The notes beneath the pieces were generated by a model, which worked only from the letters and a program-made list of their open reading frames with translations, was not told the origin of the DNA and made no database searches. From Robertmurraya sp047302285 (GTDB taxonomy: Bacteria > Bacillota > Bacilli > Bacillales > Cytobacillaceae), in contig NZ_CP154845.1 of the NCBI RefSeq assembly GCF_047302285.1, forward strand, positions 372,001 to 436,000: DNA of 64,000 nt, written 5' to 3'. Positions 7,651-15,084 of this stretch are shown piece after piece (positions within the stretch are counted from its first letter, which is position 1; each line of letters begins with the position of its first letter). A program made the translations under genes and the position numbers.

Positions 7651-7674
7651 GCTTCCAAAAGAGGAGGTCCAGAC

Positions 7675-8247
7675 ATGTCGATGGAATTACCACAATGGGA
7701 GCAACAATTAGAAACGATCTTACGAGAATTTAATGAGCAAGCAACATTAGAGAAAAATCAAGTGTTCGTTGTTGGATGCAGTACGAGTGAAGTCATCGGT
7801 CAAAAAATTGGTACCGCCGGAACGACAGAAGTAGCAGAAATGATTTTTCGCCAATTAATAAGCTTTGCTAATGAAACTGGAGTTGAGCTTGCTTTCCAAT
7901 GCTGTGAACATTTAAATCGAGCGATCGTTGTGGAACGCACGACTGCCATAAGTCGAGGGCTGGAAGCGGTCACTGTTGTTCCTGTTCGCAATGCAGGTGG
8001 AGCAATGGCTACTTATGCGTACAATCATTTTGCCGATCCAGTCGTGGTCGAACATATTCGAGCAGAAGCAGGTATCGACATTGGCGATACATTGATTGGC
8101 ATGCATATCAAGCATGTGGCCGTGCCGGTCCGTGTCTCTCTTAAAACGCTGGGAACTGCTCATATTACATTGGCGACAAGCCGTCCAAAGCTCATTGGTG
8201 GTGCCCGTGCGGTTTATGAAAGAAATCCCGAAAATGAATCATGCTGA
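7675..8247 (+). CDS. ywlG: YwlG family protein (UPF0340/DUF436)
   Basis: 190 residues, the usual family length, with the conserved FVVGCSTSEVIGQKIGTAGTTEVAEMIF start, FQCCEHLNRAIVVER and VGSLKTLGTAHITLATSRPKLIGGARAVYE-like end. The biochemical function of this family is not established. GAGGAGG lies eight bases before the ATG, and the position behind rpiB and before glyA is conserved in Bacillus, suggesting co-transcription with rpiB. Confidence 0.9.
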   Translation: MSMELPQWEQQLETILREFNEQATLEKNQVFVVGCSTSEVIGQKIGTAGTTEVAEMIFRQLISFANETGVELAFQCCEHLNRAIVVERTTAISRGLEAVTVVPVRNAGGAMATYAYNHFADPVVVEHIRAEAGIDIGDTLIGMHIKHVAVPVRVSLKTLGTAHITLATSRPKLIGGARAVYERNPENESC

Positions 8248-8307
8248 CTATTAAAAAATGGAATGAACGTATGCGTCTTACGGTTCAAGAAGTCCGCTTT
8301 AGAAACA

Positions 8308-8512
8308 TAGCAGGAAAAATTCCGCTTAATTTGCAAATATCATGAAAAAGAGCCGAAATAGCAGGAGAAATTCCGCCTATTAACTCAAAAAATTCAAAAA
8401 TAAACGCTTTTGCTCTTCGTAAGCGGAAAATCTCCCCTTATTTTCCTTAAAAAGGACTCCATTGAGGATATAACAGGAAAATCTCCGCTTAAGGGTGAGA
8501 GAAGTTGGAGCA
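8308..8512. repeat. Dispersed ~205-bp repeat, family A, copy 2
   Basis: Same motif order and length as 4638-4842: AGCAGGAAAAATTCCGCTTA at the start, GCCGAAATAGCAGGAGAAA, TAAGCGGAAAATCTCC, then TAACAGGAAAATCTCCGCTT at the end, followed in both copies by AAGGGTGA. The copies share most bases over the full length. It fills the ywlG to sigma-factor gap. Confidence 0.85.
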
Positions 8513-8538
8513 TGTAAATAAGGTCTTTAGGCAACCGG

Positions 8539-8570
8539 AAGCTTTCTACATTTTGTAGGAGCTTTTTTTA
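8539..8570 (+). terminator. Rho-independent terminator before the ECF sigma gene
   Basis: Stem AAGCTTTCTACA / TGTAGGAGCTT with a T-rich loop and seven T after. It closes the rpiB-ywlG unit behind repeat A2. Confidence 0.7.
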
Positions 8571-8577
8571 TTTTTAG

Positions 8578-8603
8578 TGTAACCTTAATGATAAAGAAAC
8601 GTG
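8578..8603 (+). promoter_or_regulatory. Candidate ECF-type promoter (autoregulation)
   Basis: TGTAAC (8578-8583), a 16-bp spacer, CGTG (8600-8603). It resembles the TGAAAC-N16-CGTC pattern of Bacillus ECF sigma factors and is the only promoter-like element next to this sigma gene. Matched by eye. Confidence 0.5.
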
Positions 8604-8636
8604 TTATTAATGAATTACTTTTAAAGGGGAAAAAGC

Positions 8637-9170
8637 ATGCGAAGTCGAAAAAATGAACTCGAAACTTTATACAGACAATATGCGAAACCCCTGTACTATT
8701 TTTTATTAAAAATGTCGGGCTCGAAAGAACTGGCGGAAGATTTAACGCAGGAGACCTTTGTGCGGGCAACGATTTCCCTTTCTCAGTACAATCAAGAGGA
8801 TGTTCGCGCATGGCTTTTCAAAGTGGCGAGAAATGTTTATATAGATGAATGGCGCAAGCGGGAACGAAGACGGAAGATTCCTTTTGCAGAGCTTTTCTCC
8901 AAGGAACGGGAGATGCTTAGTCCGTATGGATTACCAGAGGAAGAGGCGCTAAAACTCGAAGAAAAAGAAGATTTGCGGAAGCTTTTAAACTTTTTACCAG
9001 AACAATACAGAACCACCTTATATTTAAGAGAATATGAGTCATTCAGTTATAAAGAAATCGCCGAGGCGCTCGATTTAACAGAGAGCCAGGTGAAGGTCAC
9101 GATTCATCGTGCCCGTAAAAAATTAGCACAATTGGCGCAGAAACAAAATTGGGGGGAAGACGATGAGTGA
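8637..9170 (+). CDS. ECF RNA polymerase sigma factor
   Basis: 177 residues with sigma region 2 (about 8-75: LYRQYAKPLYYFLLKMSGSKELAEDLTQETFVRA, then DVRAWLFKVARNVYIDEWRKRERR) and region 4 (about 110-165: LPEQYRTTLYLREYESFSYKEIAEALDLTESQVKVTIHRARKKL). There is no region 1 or 3, so it is a group-4 (ECF) factor. The next gene overlaps it by eight bases and encodes a membrane protein of the sigma-regulator family, its likely anti-sigma. Which stress activates it cannot be told; closest in style to SigM/SigV/SigY-like factors. Confidence 0.93.
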   Translation: MRSRKNELETLYRQYAKPLYYFLLKMSGSKELAEDLTQETFVRATISLSQYNQEDVRAWLFKVARNVYIDEWRKRERRRKIPFAELFSKEREMLSPYGLPEEEALKLEEKEDLRKLLNFLPEQYRTTLYLREYESFSYKEIAEALDLTESQVKVTIHRARKKLAQLAQKQNWGEDDE

Positions 9171-10161
9171 GTGGAATAAGGATAAGGAGAAGAAAATTTT
9201 ATTAAAATATCGCTTTACGTTAACGTTGAAAATTTTACGCGTGTTGCTTGCGTTCTTTTTTCTGTATGTGGTTTACATGATGATTGTCTCGATTAGCTAC
9301 GATTCCCTCCATTTGGATCGGAAGAATGCCTATTATAGTAAAGTCGCTCTAGAATGGACAAATCCAAATATAAATGGAGAATTTGCTGGATTTATGAATA
9401 GTGAGATTACCCCATTTCTTACGCAGAAGATCTCTTACCCAGTGTTCAAAACTGTAGGAAAAAAAGAGAAACAAGTCGGTGAGATGAACATCCGCAAATC
9501 CTTGCTTTTTTCCTCCCAGCAACTCGAGAATGTCACGATTCCAGAAGATAATCGCTTTTCATTCTCCTTACCAGAACATCCTGTAACAGGGGAGAAGTTG
9601 CAGGCGAATGAGGATCCGACAGTTTGGAATACACTTGATAAGCTTCATGAAGGCACGGTAGGGGAGCTTGCCTTTTCAACGACCGAATTTATGACAGCGG
9701 AGGAACTCATCGATTTGCTCGAACCGTTCGATCTCAACATTTTATGGGCACCTCTTTATACGGGTGAATTTACAGTTTTTCAACCAAGTGGTTGGGGCGG
9801 TGGTGGAAATGAAATTTCAATTATACGTCCCTTCGGTCTAACGGGTGGAAGAGAAACGAGTGATGATTATATGTCAGAAGGAAAAATGACGGTTTTATCA
9901 GAGGATATGCTAGAGGAAAGTAAAAAAATGATGCTAACCAATATGAAAAATCTTCTTGATGAAGAATCAAAGAGATATTATGAAAGTTTTCTAGGACTCG
10001 ATTATCTCGAAGAACGTTACGATTATATGCAAGAAAATGGATTTATCGTCTATGGGGCGGTTGTGACTGGTCCGGTGAAAGAGTTACTAAAGCTTAAGGA
10101 TGTTCCCGAAATACGAGGGGAAAGGCTTGGAGAGCTCGATTATTGGAATTGGGGTGAATAA
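9163..10161 (+). CDS. Membrane anti-sigma factor (sigma-regulator N/C domains)
   Basis: A 332-residue protein with a short cytoplasmic N-terminus, one membrane helix (about 24-46) and a large extracytoplasmic part. The N-terminal LLKYRFTLTLKILRVLLAFFFLYVVYMM-SISY pattern and the C-terminal domain (PSGWGGGG..., GLDYLEERYDYMQENGFIVYGAVVTGPVKELLKL) fit the Sigma_reg_N / Sigma_reg_C pair found beside Bacillus ECF factors. It lacks the HxxxCxxC zinc anti-sigma motif, so binding must use another surface. Overlap with the sigma gene implies coupled translation. How the signal is sensed outside is not visible. Confidence 0.82.
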   Translation: MSEWNKDKEKKILLKYRFTLTLKILRVLLAFFFLYVVYMMIVSISYDSLHLDRKNAYYSKVALEWTNPNINGEFAGFMNSEITPFLTQKISYPVFKTVGKKEKQVGEMNIRKSLLFSSQQLENVTIPEDNRFSFSLPEHPVTGEKLQANEDPTVWNTLDKLHEGTVGELAFSTTEFMTAEELIDLLEPFDLNILWAPLYTGEFTVFQPSGWGGGGNEISIIRPFGLTGGRETSDDYMSEGKMTVLSEDMLEESKKMMLTNMKNLLDEESKRYYESFLGLDYLEERYDYMQENGFIVYGAVVTGPVKELLKLKDVPEIRGERLGELDYWNWGE

Positions 10162-10216
10162 CGAACGTTTTAGGTTCTTCCTTATTATAACATTCGGATT
10201 TTATTCGTAATTCATC

Positions 10217-10245
10217 TTGCGTATTTCTCTTTTAGCGATTAAAAT
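10217..10245 (+). promoter_or_regulatory. Candidate sigma-A promoter of glyA
   Basis: TTGCGT (10217-10222), 17-bp spacer, TAAAAT (10240-10245), 45 bases before the chosen start. Confidence 0.45.
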
Positions 10246-10290
10246 GGGAAGCATGTGGTAGGAGAAATCATACATATGAGGGGGATTATG

Positions 10291-11532
10291 ATGAAGCATT
10301 TAGCACAGCAAGATGAGCAAGTATTTCAAGCAATTCAAAAAGAATTAGGTCGACAACGTACAAAAATCGAACTTATTGCATCTGAAAACTTTGTTAGTGA
10401 AGCAGTAATGGAAGCACAAGGTTCTGTATTAACGAACAAATATGCAGAAGGTTACCCTGGTAGACGTTATTACGGTGGTTGTGAATATGTGGATATAGCC
10501 GAGGATTTAGCCCGTGATCGAGCAAAACAAATTTTCGGTGCAGAGCACGTAAATGTTCAACCTCACTCAGGTGCTCAGGCAAATATGGCAGTTTATTTCA
10601 CGATCTTAGAGCAAGGAGACACAGTGTTAGGGATGAATCTTTCCCACGGTGGTCATTTAACACATGGAAGCCCTGTTAACTTTTCTGGTGTGCAATACAA
10701 TTTTGTCGAGTACGGTGTAGACGAAGTTTCCCACACGATCAATTATGATGATGTTTTAGAAAAAGCACGTACACATAAGCCAAAGCTAATCGTTGCTGGT
10801 GCAAGTGCCTACCCACGTGTGATCGATTTCAAGCGTTTTAGAGAAATCGCGGATGAAGTGGGTGCTTACTTGATGGTCGATATGGCTCATATTGCGGGAC
10901 TTGTCGCTGCTGGCCTCCATCCAAATCCAGTACCATATGCTGATTTTGTAACAACAACGACTCATAAAACCCTTCGCGGCCCACGTGGCGGAATGATTCT
11001 TTGTAAAGAAGAATTTGCGAAGAAGATTGATAAATCGATTTTCCCAGGAATTCAAGGTGGACCTCTAATGCACGTGATTGCAGCTAAGGCTGTAGCATTT
11101 GGTGAAGCACTACAAGATTCTTTTAAAGATTATGCAGCGAGTATTATTGCGAACGCTAAGGATTTAGCAGAAGCGCTTCAAAGTCAAGGGCTTAACCTCG
11201 TTTCTGGTGGTACGGACAACCATCTTCTATTAGTAGATGTTCGTTCACTTAACCTTACTGGAAAAGTGGCGGAGAAGGTCCTTGATGAAGTTGGAATTAC
11301 TGTTAATAAAAATACGATTCCTTACGATCCAGAAAGTCCATTTGTAACAAGTGGTGTCCGGATCGGAACAGCTGCTGTTACTTCTCGTGGCTTTGGAAAA
11401 GAAGAAATGGAAGAAATTGCGTCCATTATCGGTTTTACATTAAAAAATCATGAAGATGAAGCGAAGCTTGAGGAAGCAAAACAACGTGTTGAAGCTCTAA
11501 CAGGCAGATTCCCGCTTTATCAAGATCAATAA
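10291..11532 (+). CDS. glyA: Serine hydroxymethyltransferase
   Basis: PLP enzyme converting serine and tetrahydrofolate to glycine and methylene-THF. 413 residues from ATG 10291, which matches the family start (MKHLAQQDEQVFQAI) and has AGGGGG six bases upstream; in-frame starts at 10255, 10276 and 10288 are less suitable. The PLP lysine is Lys226 in TTTTHKTLRGPRGG. SENFVSEAVMEAQGSVLTNKYAEGYPGRRYYGG and the ASAYPRVIDF and DMAHIAGLVAAG segments are intact. Confidence 0.96.
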   Translation: MKHLAQQDEQVFQAIQKELGRQRTKIELIASENFVSEAVMEAQGSVLTNKYAEGYPGRRYYGGCEYVDIAEDLARDRAKQIFGAEHVNVQPHSGAQANMAVYFTILEQGDTVLGMNLSHGGHLTHGSPVNFSGVQYNFVEYGVDEVSHTINYDDVLEKARTHKPKLIVAGASAYPRVIDFKRFREIADEVGAYLMVDMAHIAGLVAAGLHPNPVPYADFVTTTTHKTLRGPRGGMILCKEEFAKKIDKSIFPGIQGGPLMHVIAAKAVAFGEALQDSFKDYAASIIANAKDLAEALQSQGLNLVSGGTDNHLLLVDVRSLNLTGKVAEKVLDEVGITVNKNTIPYDPESPFVTSGVRIGTAAVTSRGFGKEEMEEIASIIGFTLKNHEDEAKLEEAKQRVEALTGRFPLYQDQ

Positions 11533-11540
11533 TATAGGAA

Positions 11541-11575
11541 GGTGAGATTCTTGAAAAAAGAGTCTCACCTTTTTA
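11541..11575 (+). terminator. Rho-independent terminator after glyA
   Basis: Stem GGTGAGA (11541-11547) / TCTCACC (11563-11569) followed by five T. Confidence 0.85.
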
Positions 11576-11623
11576 CTGTTTGTTGAGAGAAAATGACTTT
11601 TGTCTAACAATTTTGGATTGGAG

Positions 11624-11652
11624 TTGATTGTCGATTTCTTTTTCTGTAAAAT
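11624..11652 (+). promoter_or_regulatory. Sigma-A promoter of upp
   Basis: TTGATT (11624-11629), 17-bp spacer, TAAAAT (11647-11652), 36 bases before the upp start. Confidence 0.6.
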
Positions 11653-11687
11653 TAGACGAAGTGTGAATAGAAAAGGAGAGTGTAGCA

Positions 11688-12317
11688 ATGGCTAAAGTAT
11701 ATGTTTTTGACCATCCATTAATTCAACACAAACTTACATACATCCGAGAAAAAGACACAGGAACAAAGGAATTTCGTGAATTAGTCGATGAAGTGGCAAC
11801 ACTAATGGCTTTTGAAATCACGAGAGATATGCCTCTAGAGGAAATTGAAATTGAAACACCAGTAAGCACAACAAAATCAAAGGTTTTGGCAGGTAAAAAA
11901 ATTGGTGTCATTCCAATTTTACGTGCCGGAATTGGAATGGTTGATGGCATACTAAAGCTTATTCCAGCAGCAAAAGTAGGTCATATCGGACTTTATCGCG
12001 ATCCAAAAACGTTAATGCCAGTCGAATACTACGTGAAGTTACCTAGCGATGTTGAAGAAAGAGACTTTATCGTTGTTGATCCAATGCTTGCAACAGGTGG
12101 TTCAGCTATCGAAGCGATTAACTCTTTGAAAAAACGTGGCGGAAAAAATATTAAATTCATGTGCTTAATTGCCGCTCCAGAAGGTGTTGAAGCAGTGAAA
12201 GAAGCACATCCAGATGTGGACATCTATATTGCTGCATTAGATGAAAAGCTCAATGAAAAAGGTTATATCGTTCCAGGTTTAGGTGATGCAGGAGACCGTC
12301 TATTTGGTACAAAGTAA
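11688..12317 (+). CDS. upp: Uracil phosphoribosyltransferase
   Basis: Pyrimidine salvage enzyme: uracil + PRPP to UMP. 209 residues, the exact usual length. The PRPP-binding loop VVDPMLATGGSA (about 129-140) and the uracil-binding YIAALDEKLNEKGYIVPGLGDAGDRLFGT C-terminus are complete. AAAGGAGAG precedes the ATG. mnaA follows within 25 bases and is probably co-transcribed. Confidence 0.97.
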   Translation: MAKVYVFDHPLIQHKLTYIREKDTGTKEFRELVDEVATLMAFEITRDMPLEEIEIETPVSTTKSKVLAGKKIGVIPILRAGIGMVDGILKLIPAAKVGHIGLYRDPKTLMPVEYYVKLPSDVEERDFIVVDPMLATGGSAIEAINSLKKRGGKNIKFMCLIAAPEGVEAVKEAHPDVDIYIAALDEKLNEKGYIVPGLGDAGDRLFGTK

Positions 12318-12341
12318 GACTGCTAAGGAAAGAGAGTGTGC

Positions 12342-13493
12342 ATGATGAACAAACCGATTAAAGTAATGACGATTTTTGGGACAAGACCTGAAGCGATTAA
12401 AATGGCTCCATTGGTTTTAGAATTACAAAAATACCCAGAACACTTTGAATCGATTGTGACGGTAACCGCTCAGCATCGTCAAATGCTCGATCAAGTCCTT
12501 ACCATCTTTGGCATTACGCCTGACTATGACTTAAATATCATGAAAGACCGTCAAACTTTAGTGGACGTCACAACTCGTGGTCTTGAAGGGTTAGACAAAG
12601 TGATGAAAGAAGTTAAGCCAGATATTGTTCTCGTCCATGGTGATACGACCACGACCTTTATTGCAAGCTTAGCGGCCTTTTACAATCAAATTGTCGTTGG
12701 TCATGTGGAGGCAGGTTTAAGAACGTGGAATAAGTATTCTCCTTTTCCAGAAGAAATGAACCGTCAGTTAACAGGTGTCATGGCAGATCTCCATTTTTCG
12801 CCAACATCCAAATCTGCGGAAAATTTACGTATGGAAAATAAGCAAGAAGAAAGCATATTTATTACTGGAAACACAGCGATCGACGCTTTAAAGACAACGG
12901 TCAAAGAAGAGTATGAGCATGAGGTCTTGTCAAGCCTTGGTGATGACCGACTTATTCTTTTAACGGCCCATCGCCGTGAAAATCTAGGTGAACCGATGCG
13001 CAATATGTTCCGTGCCGTAAAACGTATCGTCGATGAGCAAAAAGATGTTCAAGTTGTTTATCCGGTTCATTTAAATCCAGTTGTACGTGAGCTTGCTGCT
13101 GAGATTTTGGGTGATGACCCACGCATTCGCTTAATCGAACCACTTGATGTCATAGACTTCCATAATGTCGCTGCCCGTGCCCATTTGATTTTGACAGATT
13201 CAGGCGGAGTGCAAGAGGAAGCACCATCACTTGGCGTTCCCGTTTTAGTTTTGCGTGATACAACCGAAAGACCAGAAGGGATTGAAGCAGGTACATTGAA
13301 GTTGGCAGGCGTTGACGAGGAAACGATCTACTCCCTCGCCACAGAACTTCTAACCGATGAAACCGCCTATGAAAAAATGGCCAAAGCAACAAACCCATAC
13401 GGCGACGGCGAAGCATCTCGTCGAATTTGCGAAGCCATTCGCTACTATTTCGACAAAAGCAACGCGCGACCGAAAACCTATAACCCATTGTAA
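12342..13493 (+). CDS. mnaA: UDP-N-acetylglucosamine 2-epimerase (non-hydrolysing)
   Basis: Interconverts UDP-GlcNAc and UDP-ManNAc, the precursor for teichoic-acid linkage units. About 383 residues with IFGTRPEAIKMAPLVLEL, VTAQHRQMLDQVL, VHGDTTTTF, GHVEAGLRTWNKYSPFPEEMNRQ, LTAHRRENLGEP and DSGGVQEEAPSLGVPVLVLRDTTERPEG, all conserved in bacterial WecB/MnaA. Two adjacent ATG codons (12342, 12345) and an upstream GTG are possible starts. Position after upp matches B. subtilis. Confidence 0.95.
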   Translation: MMNKPIKVMTIFGTRPEAIKMAPLVLELQKYPEHFESIVTVTAQHRQMLDQVLTIFGITPDYDLNIMKDRQTLVDVTTRGLEGLDKVMKEVKPDIVLVHGDTTTTFIASLAAFYNQIVVGHVEAGLRTWNKYSPFPEEMNRQLTGVMADLHFSPTSKSAENLRMENKQEESIFITGNTAIDALKTTVKEEYEHEVLSSLGDDRLILLTAHRRENLGEPMRNMFRAVKRIVDEQKDVQVVYPVHLNPVVRELAAEILGDDPRIRLIEPLDVIDFHNVAARAHLILTDSGGVQEEAPSLGVPVLVLRDTTERPEGIEAGTLKLAGVDEETIYSLATELLTDETAYEKMAKATNPYGDGEASRRICEAIRYYFDKSNARPKTYNPL

Positions 13494-13500
13494 AAATAAC

Positions 13501-13525
13501 GCACCTTCTTTTTTGAAGGTGTGTT
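13501..13525 (+). terminator. Hairpin terminator after mnaA
   Basis: Stem CACCTTC / GAAGGTG with a T-only loop. The following T-run is short (TGTTTATTTT). Confidence 0.55.
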
Positions 13526-13589
13526 TATTTTGGGTGGACGGGGGGCGGCGGCGGGTTTATTGGTTCGGAACCTTATTTTGTGCTAGATC

Positions 13590-13700
13590 CGCAATAACCT
13601 GTAAATGATCCGCAATTATGGCCAGATCACCCGCAATTAATCGAAGATCACCCGCAAACCAGGCTGAAATACCCGCAATAAACCCCGAAACACCCGCAAT
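13590..13700 (+). repeat. 21-bp CGCAAT array B1 (6 units)
   Basis: CGCAAT recurs at 13590, 13611, 13632, 13653 (CGCAAA), 13674 and 13695, exactly 21 bp apart, with A/C-rich spacers. It lies just after the mnaA terminator and just before the NERD gene. Its unit order nearly matches array B2. Confidence 0.9.
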
Positions 13701-13822
13701 CCTTAATATAGGGCAAGTAACTTTGCTCCTAATTCGTAAATTGTTCACAGTTCCGTGGCAGGAGAACAGCAATAACAAGAGAATTTCACTATTAAATCAA
13801 AAAATAAGGAGAAAAACCCATT

Positions 13823-14770
13823 ATGATCTTAAAAGAAAGAGATATTCCCTTTAGAATCATGCAAAATGATGCACTGCTACGTAGGTTACCTGAAGGCCAT
13901 CCCGAAATACAAGCTATTATGGATGATCAAGCAAAGCGAAAAGCTGGATTACGAGGCGAACAAAATGTATCCTATCATCTTACATTTCTACCTGAGAAGT
14001 ATGATATTATCCATGATATCCGTCTCAAAACTAAATCTGGTCAAGCCTTTCAGATTGATAGTCTAGTCGTATCCCCTTACTATTTTCTCAGTCTTGAGAC
14101 GAAAAATATGATTGGAACCTTGTATTTTGAAAAACATTCGAAACAATTTACGAGGACCATTAATGAAGTCGAAGAGGGATTTCCAAACCCGATCATCCAA
14201 GCCGAACGCCATCAAATACAATTGAAAAAATGGATTCTCGAACGCAAACTCCCCATTCTTCCGATCGAATGCTACGCAGTCATCAGCAGCCCTTCAACAA
14301 TAATCAAATCCAATGAAGAAAAAATTTACCAAAAAGTCTTCCATGCCGAACATCTCCCGTTCAAAGTAAAAACATTTGAAGAGCAGTATAAGCAATCAAT
14401 TTGTGAAAAAGATTATAAACGTCTAACCAAGACAATAATTAAAGGTCATACTCCATTAAAGCAGGATGTTTTTGAAATCTATAAATTACAAAAATCGGAG
14501 GTAAGAGCTGGTGTTCAATGCCCAAATTGCCATTTCATTCCCATGAGTTATCGTTATGGAACTTGGGAATGTCTTAAGTGTAACTCTTCTTCAAAAACGG
14601 CTTATAAAAAAGCGGTGGAAGATTACCTACATTTGTTTGGAGAAACCATTACCAATCAGCAGTGTCGAGACTTCCTCCATCTGCCATCCAGACACGTAGT
14701 CCGTGAACTCCTATTAAGAATGAAACTAAAGCAAACGGGAACGACGAAAAATGTGAACTATCATTGGTGA
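13823..14770 (+). CDS. NERD-domain protein with C-terminal zinc ribbon
   Basis: 315 residues. The nuclease-related NERD domain spans about 40-165: GLRGEQNVSYHL, the invariant QIDSLVVS and LETKN correspond to the conserved Glu, Asp and Glu-x-Lys of the PD-(D/E)xK-like core. At about 232-255 a CPNCH...CLKC zinc ribbon is followed by a short helical end. NERD proteins are thought to act on nucleic acid, but function is unproven. ATG 13823 has AAGGAG eleven bases upstream. The gene is flanked by near-identical 21-bp arrays and breaks the B. subtilis gene order, pointing to an insertion. Confidence 0.88.
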   Translation: MILKERDIPFRIMQNDALLRRLPEGHPEIQAIMDDQAKRKAGLRGEQNVSYHLTFLPEKYDIIHDIRLKTKSGQAFQIDSLVVSPYYFLSLETKNMIGTLYFEKHSKQFTRTINEVEEGFPNPIIQAERHQIQLKKWILERKLPILPIECYAVISSPSTIIKSNEEKIYQKVFHAEHLPFKVKTFEEQYKQSICEKDYKRLTKTIIKGHTPLKQDVFEIYKLQKSEVRAGVQCPNCHFIPMSYRYGTWECLKCNSSSKTAYKKAVEDYLHLFGETITNQQCRDFLHLPSRHVVRELLLRMKLKQTGTTKNVNYHW

Positions 14771-14844
14771 ATTTCCTAATTAACTTGATAACGTGCGCCT
14801 TTCGAATAGTAGGTACCTAAAATAAGCTTTGTACTAGGCAGATC

Positions 14845-14976
14845 CGCAATAACCTGTAAATGACCCGCAATTATGGCCAAATGACCCGCAATTAATCGAA
14901 AATCACCCGCAATTAATCGAAAATCACCCGCAATCCAGGCTGAAATACCCGCAATAAACCTCGAAACACCCGCAAT
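14845..14976 (+). repeat. 21-bp CGCAAT array B2 (7 units)
   Basis: CGCAAT at 14845, 14866, 14887, 14908, 14929, 14950 and 14971. Units 3 and 4 are identical, and without one of them the array lines up with B1 unit by unit. This is direct evidence of unit gain or loss. It lies about 75 bases after the NERD gene. Confidence 0.9.
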
Positions 14977-15084
14977 CCAACTAAAAGGTCAGCTAAAACG
15001 CTCCGACACAACAACGGAAAACCCACCATCCCATGCATACTCCACCTCCATTCAGAACATTCTAGTGAAAAAGAGGGTGTTTTC

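Noticed and set aside
10160..10200. PurR operator pair before glyA
   Set aside because: ACGAAC and ATTCGG are present in inverted order, but both have mismatches and the spacing is a few bases too long.
13590..14976. CRISPR array
   Set aside because: Conserved cores are only 6-8 bp with 13-15-bp gaps and no dyad; no cas genes nearby. They are short-period arrays.
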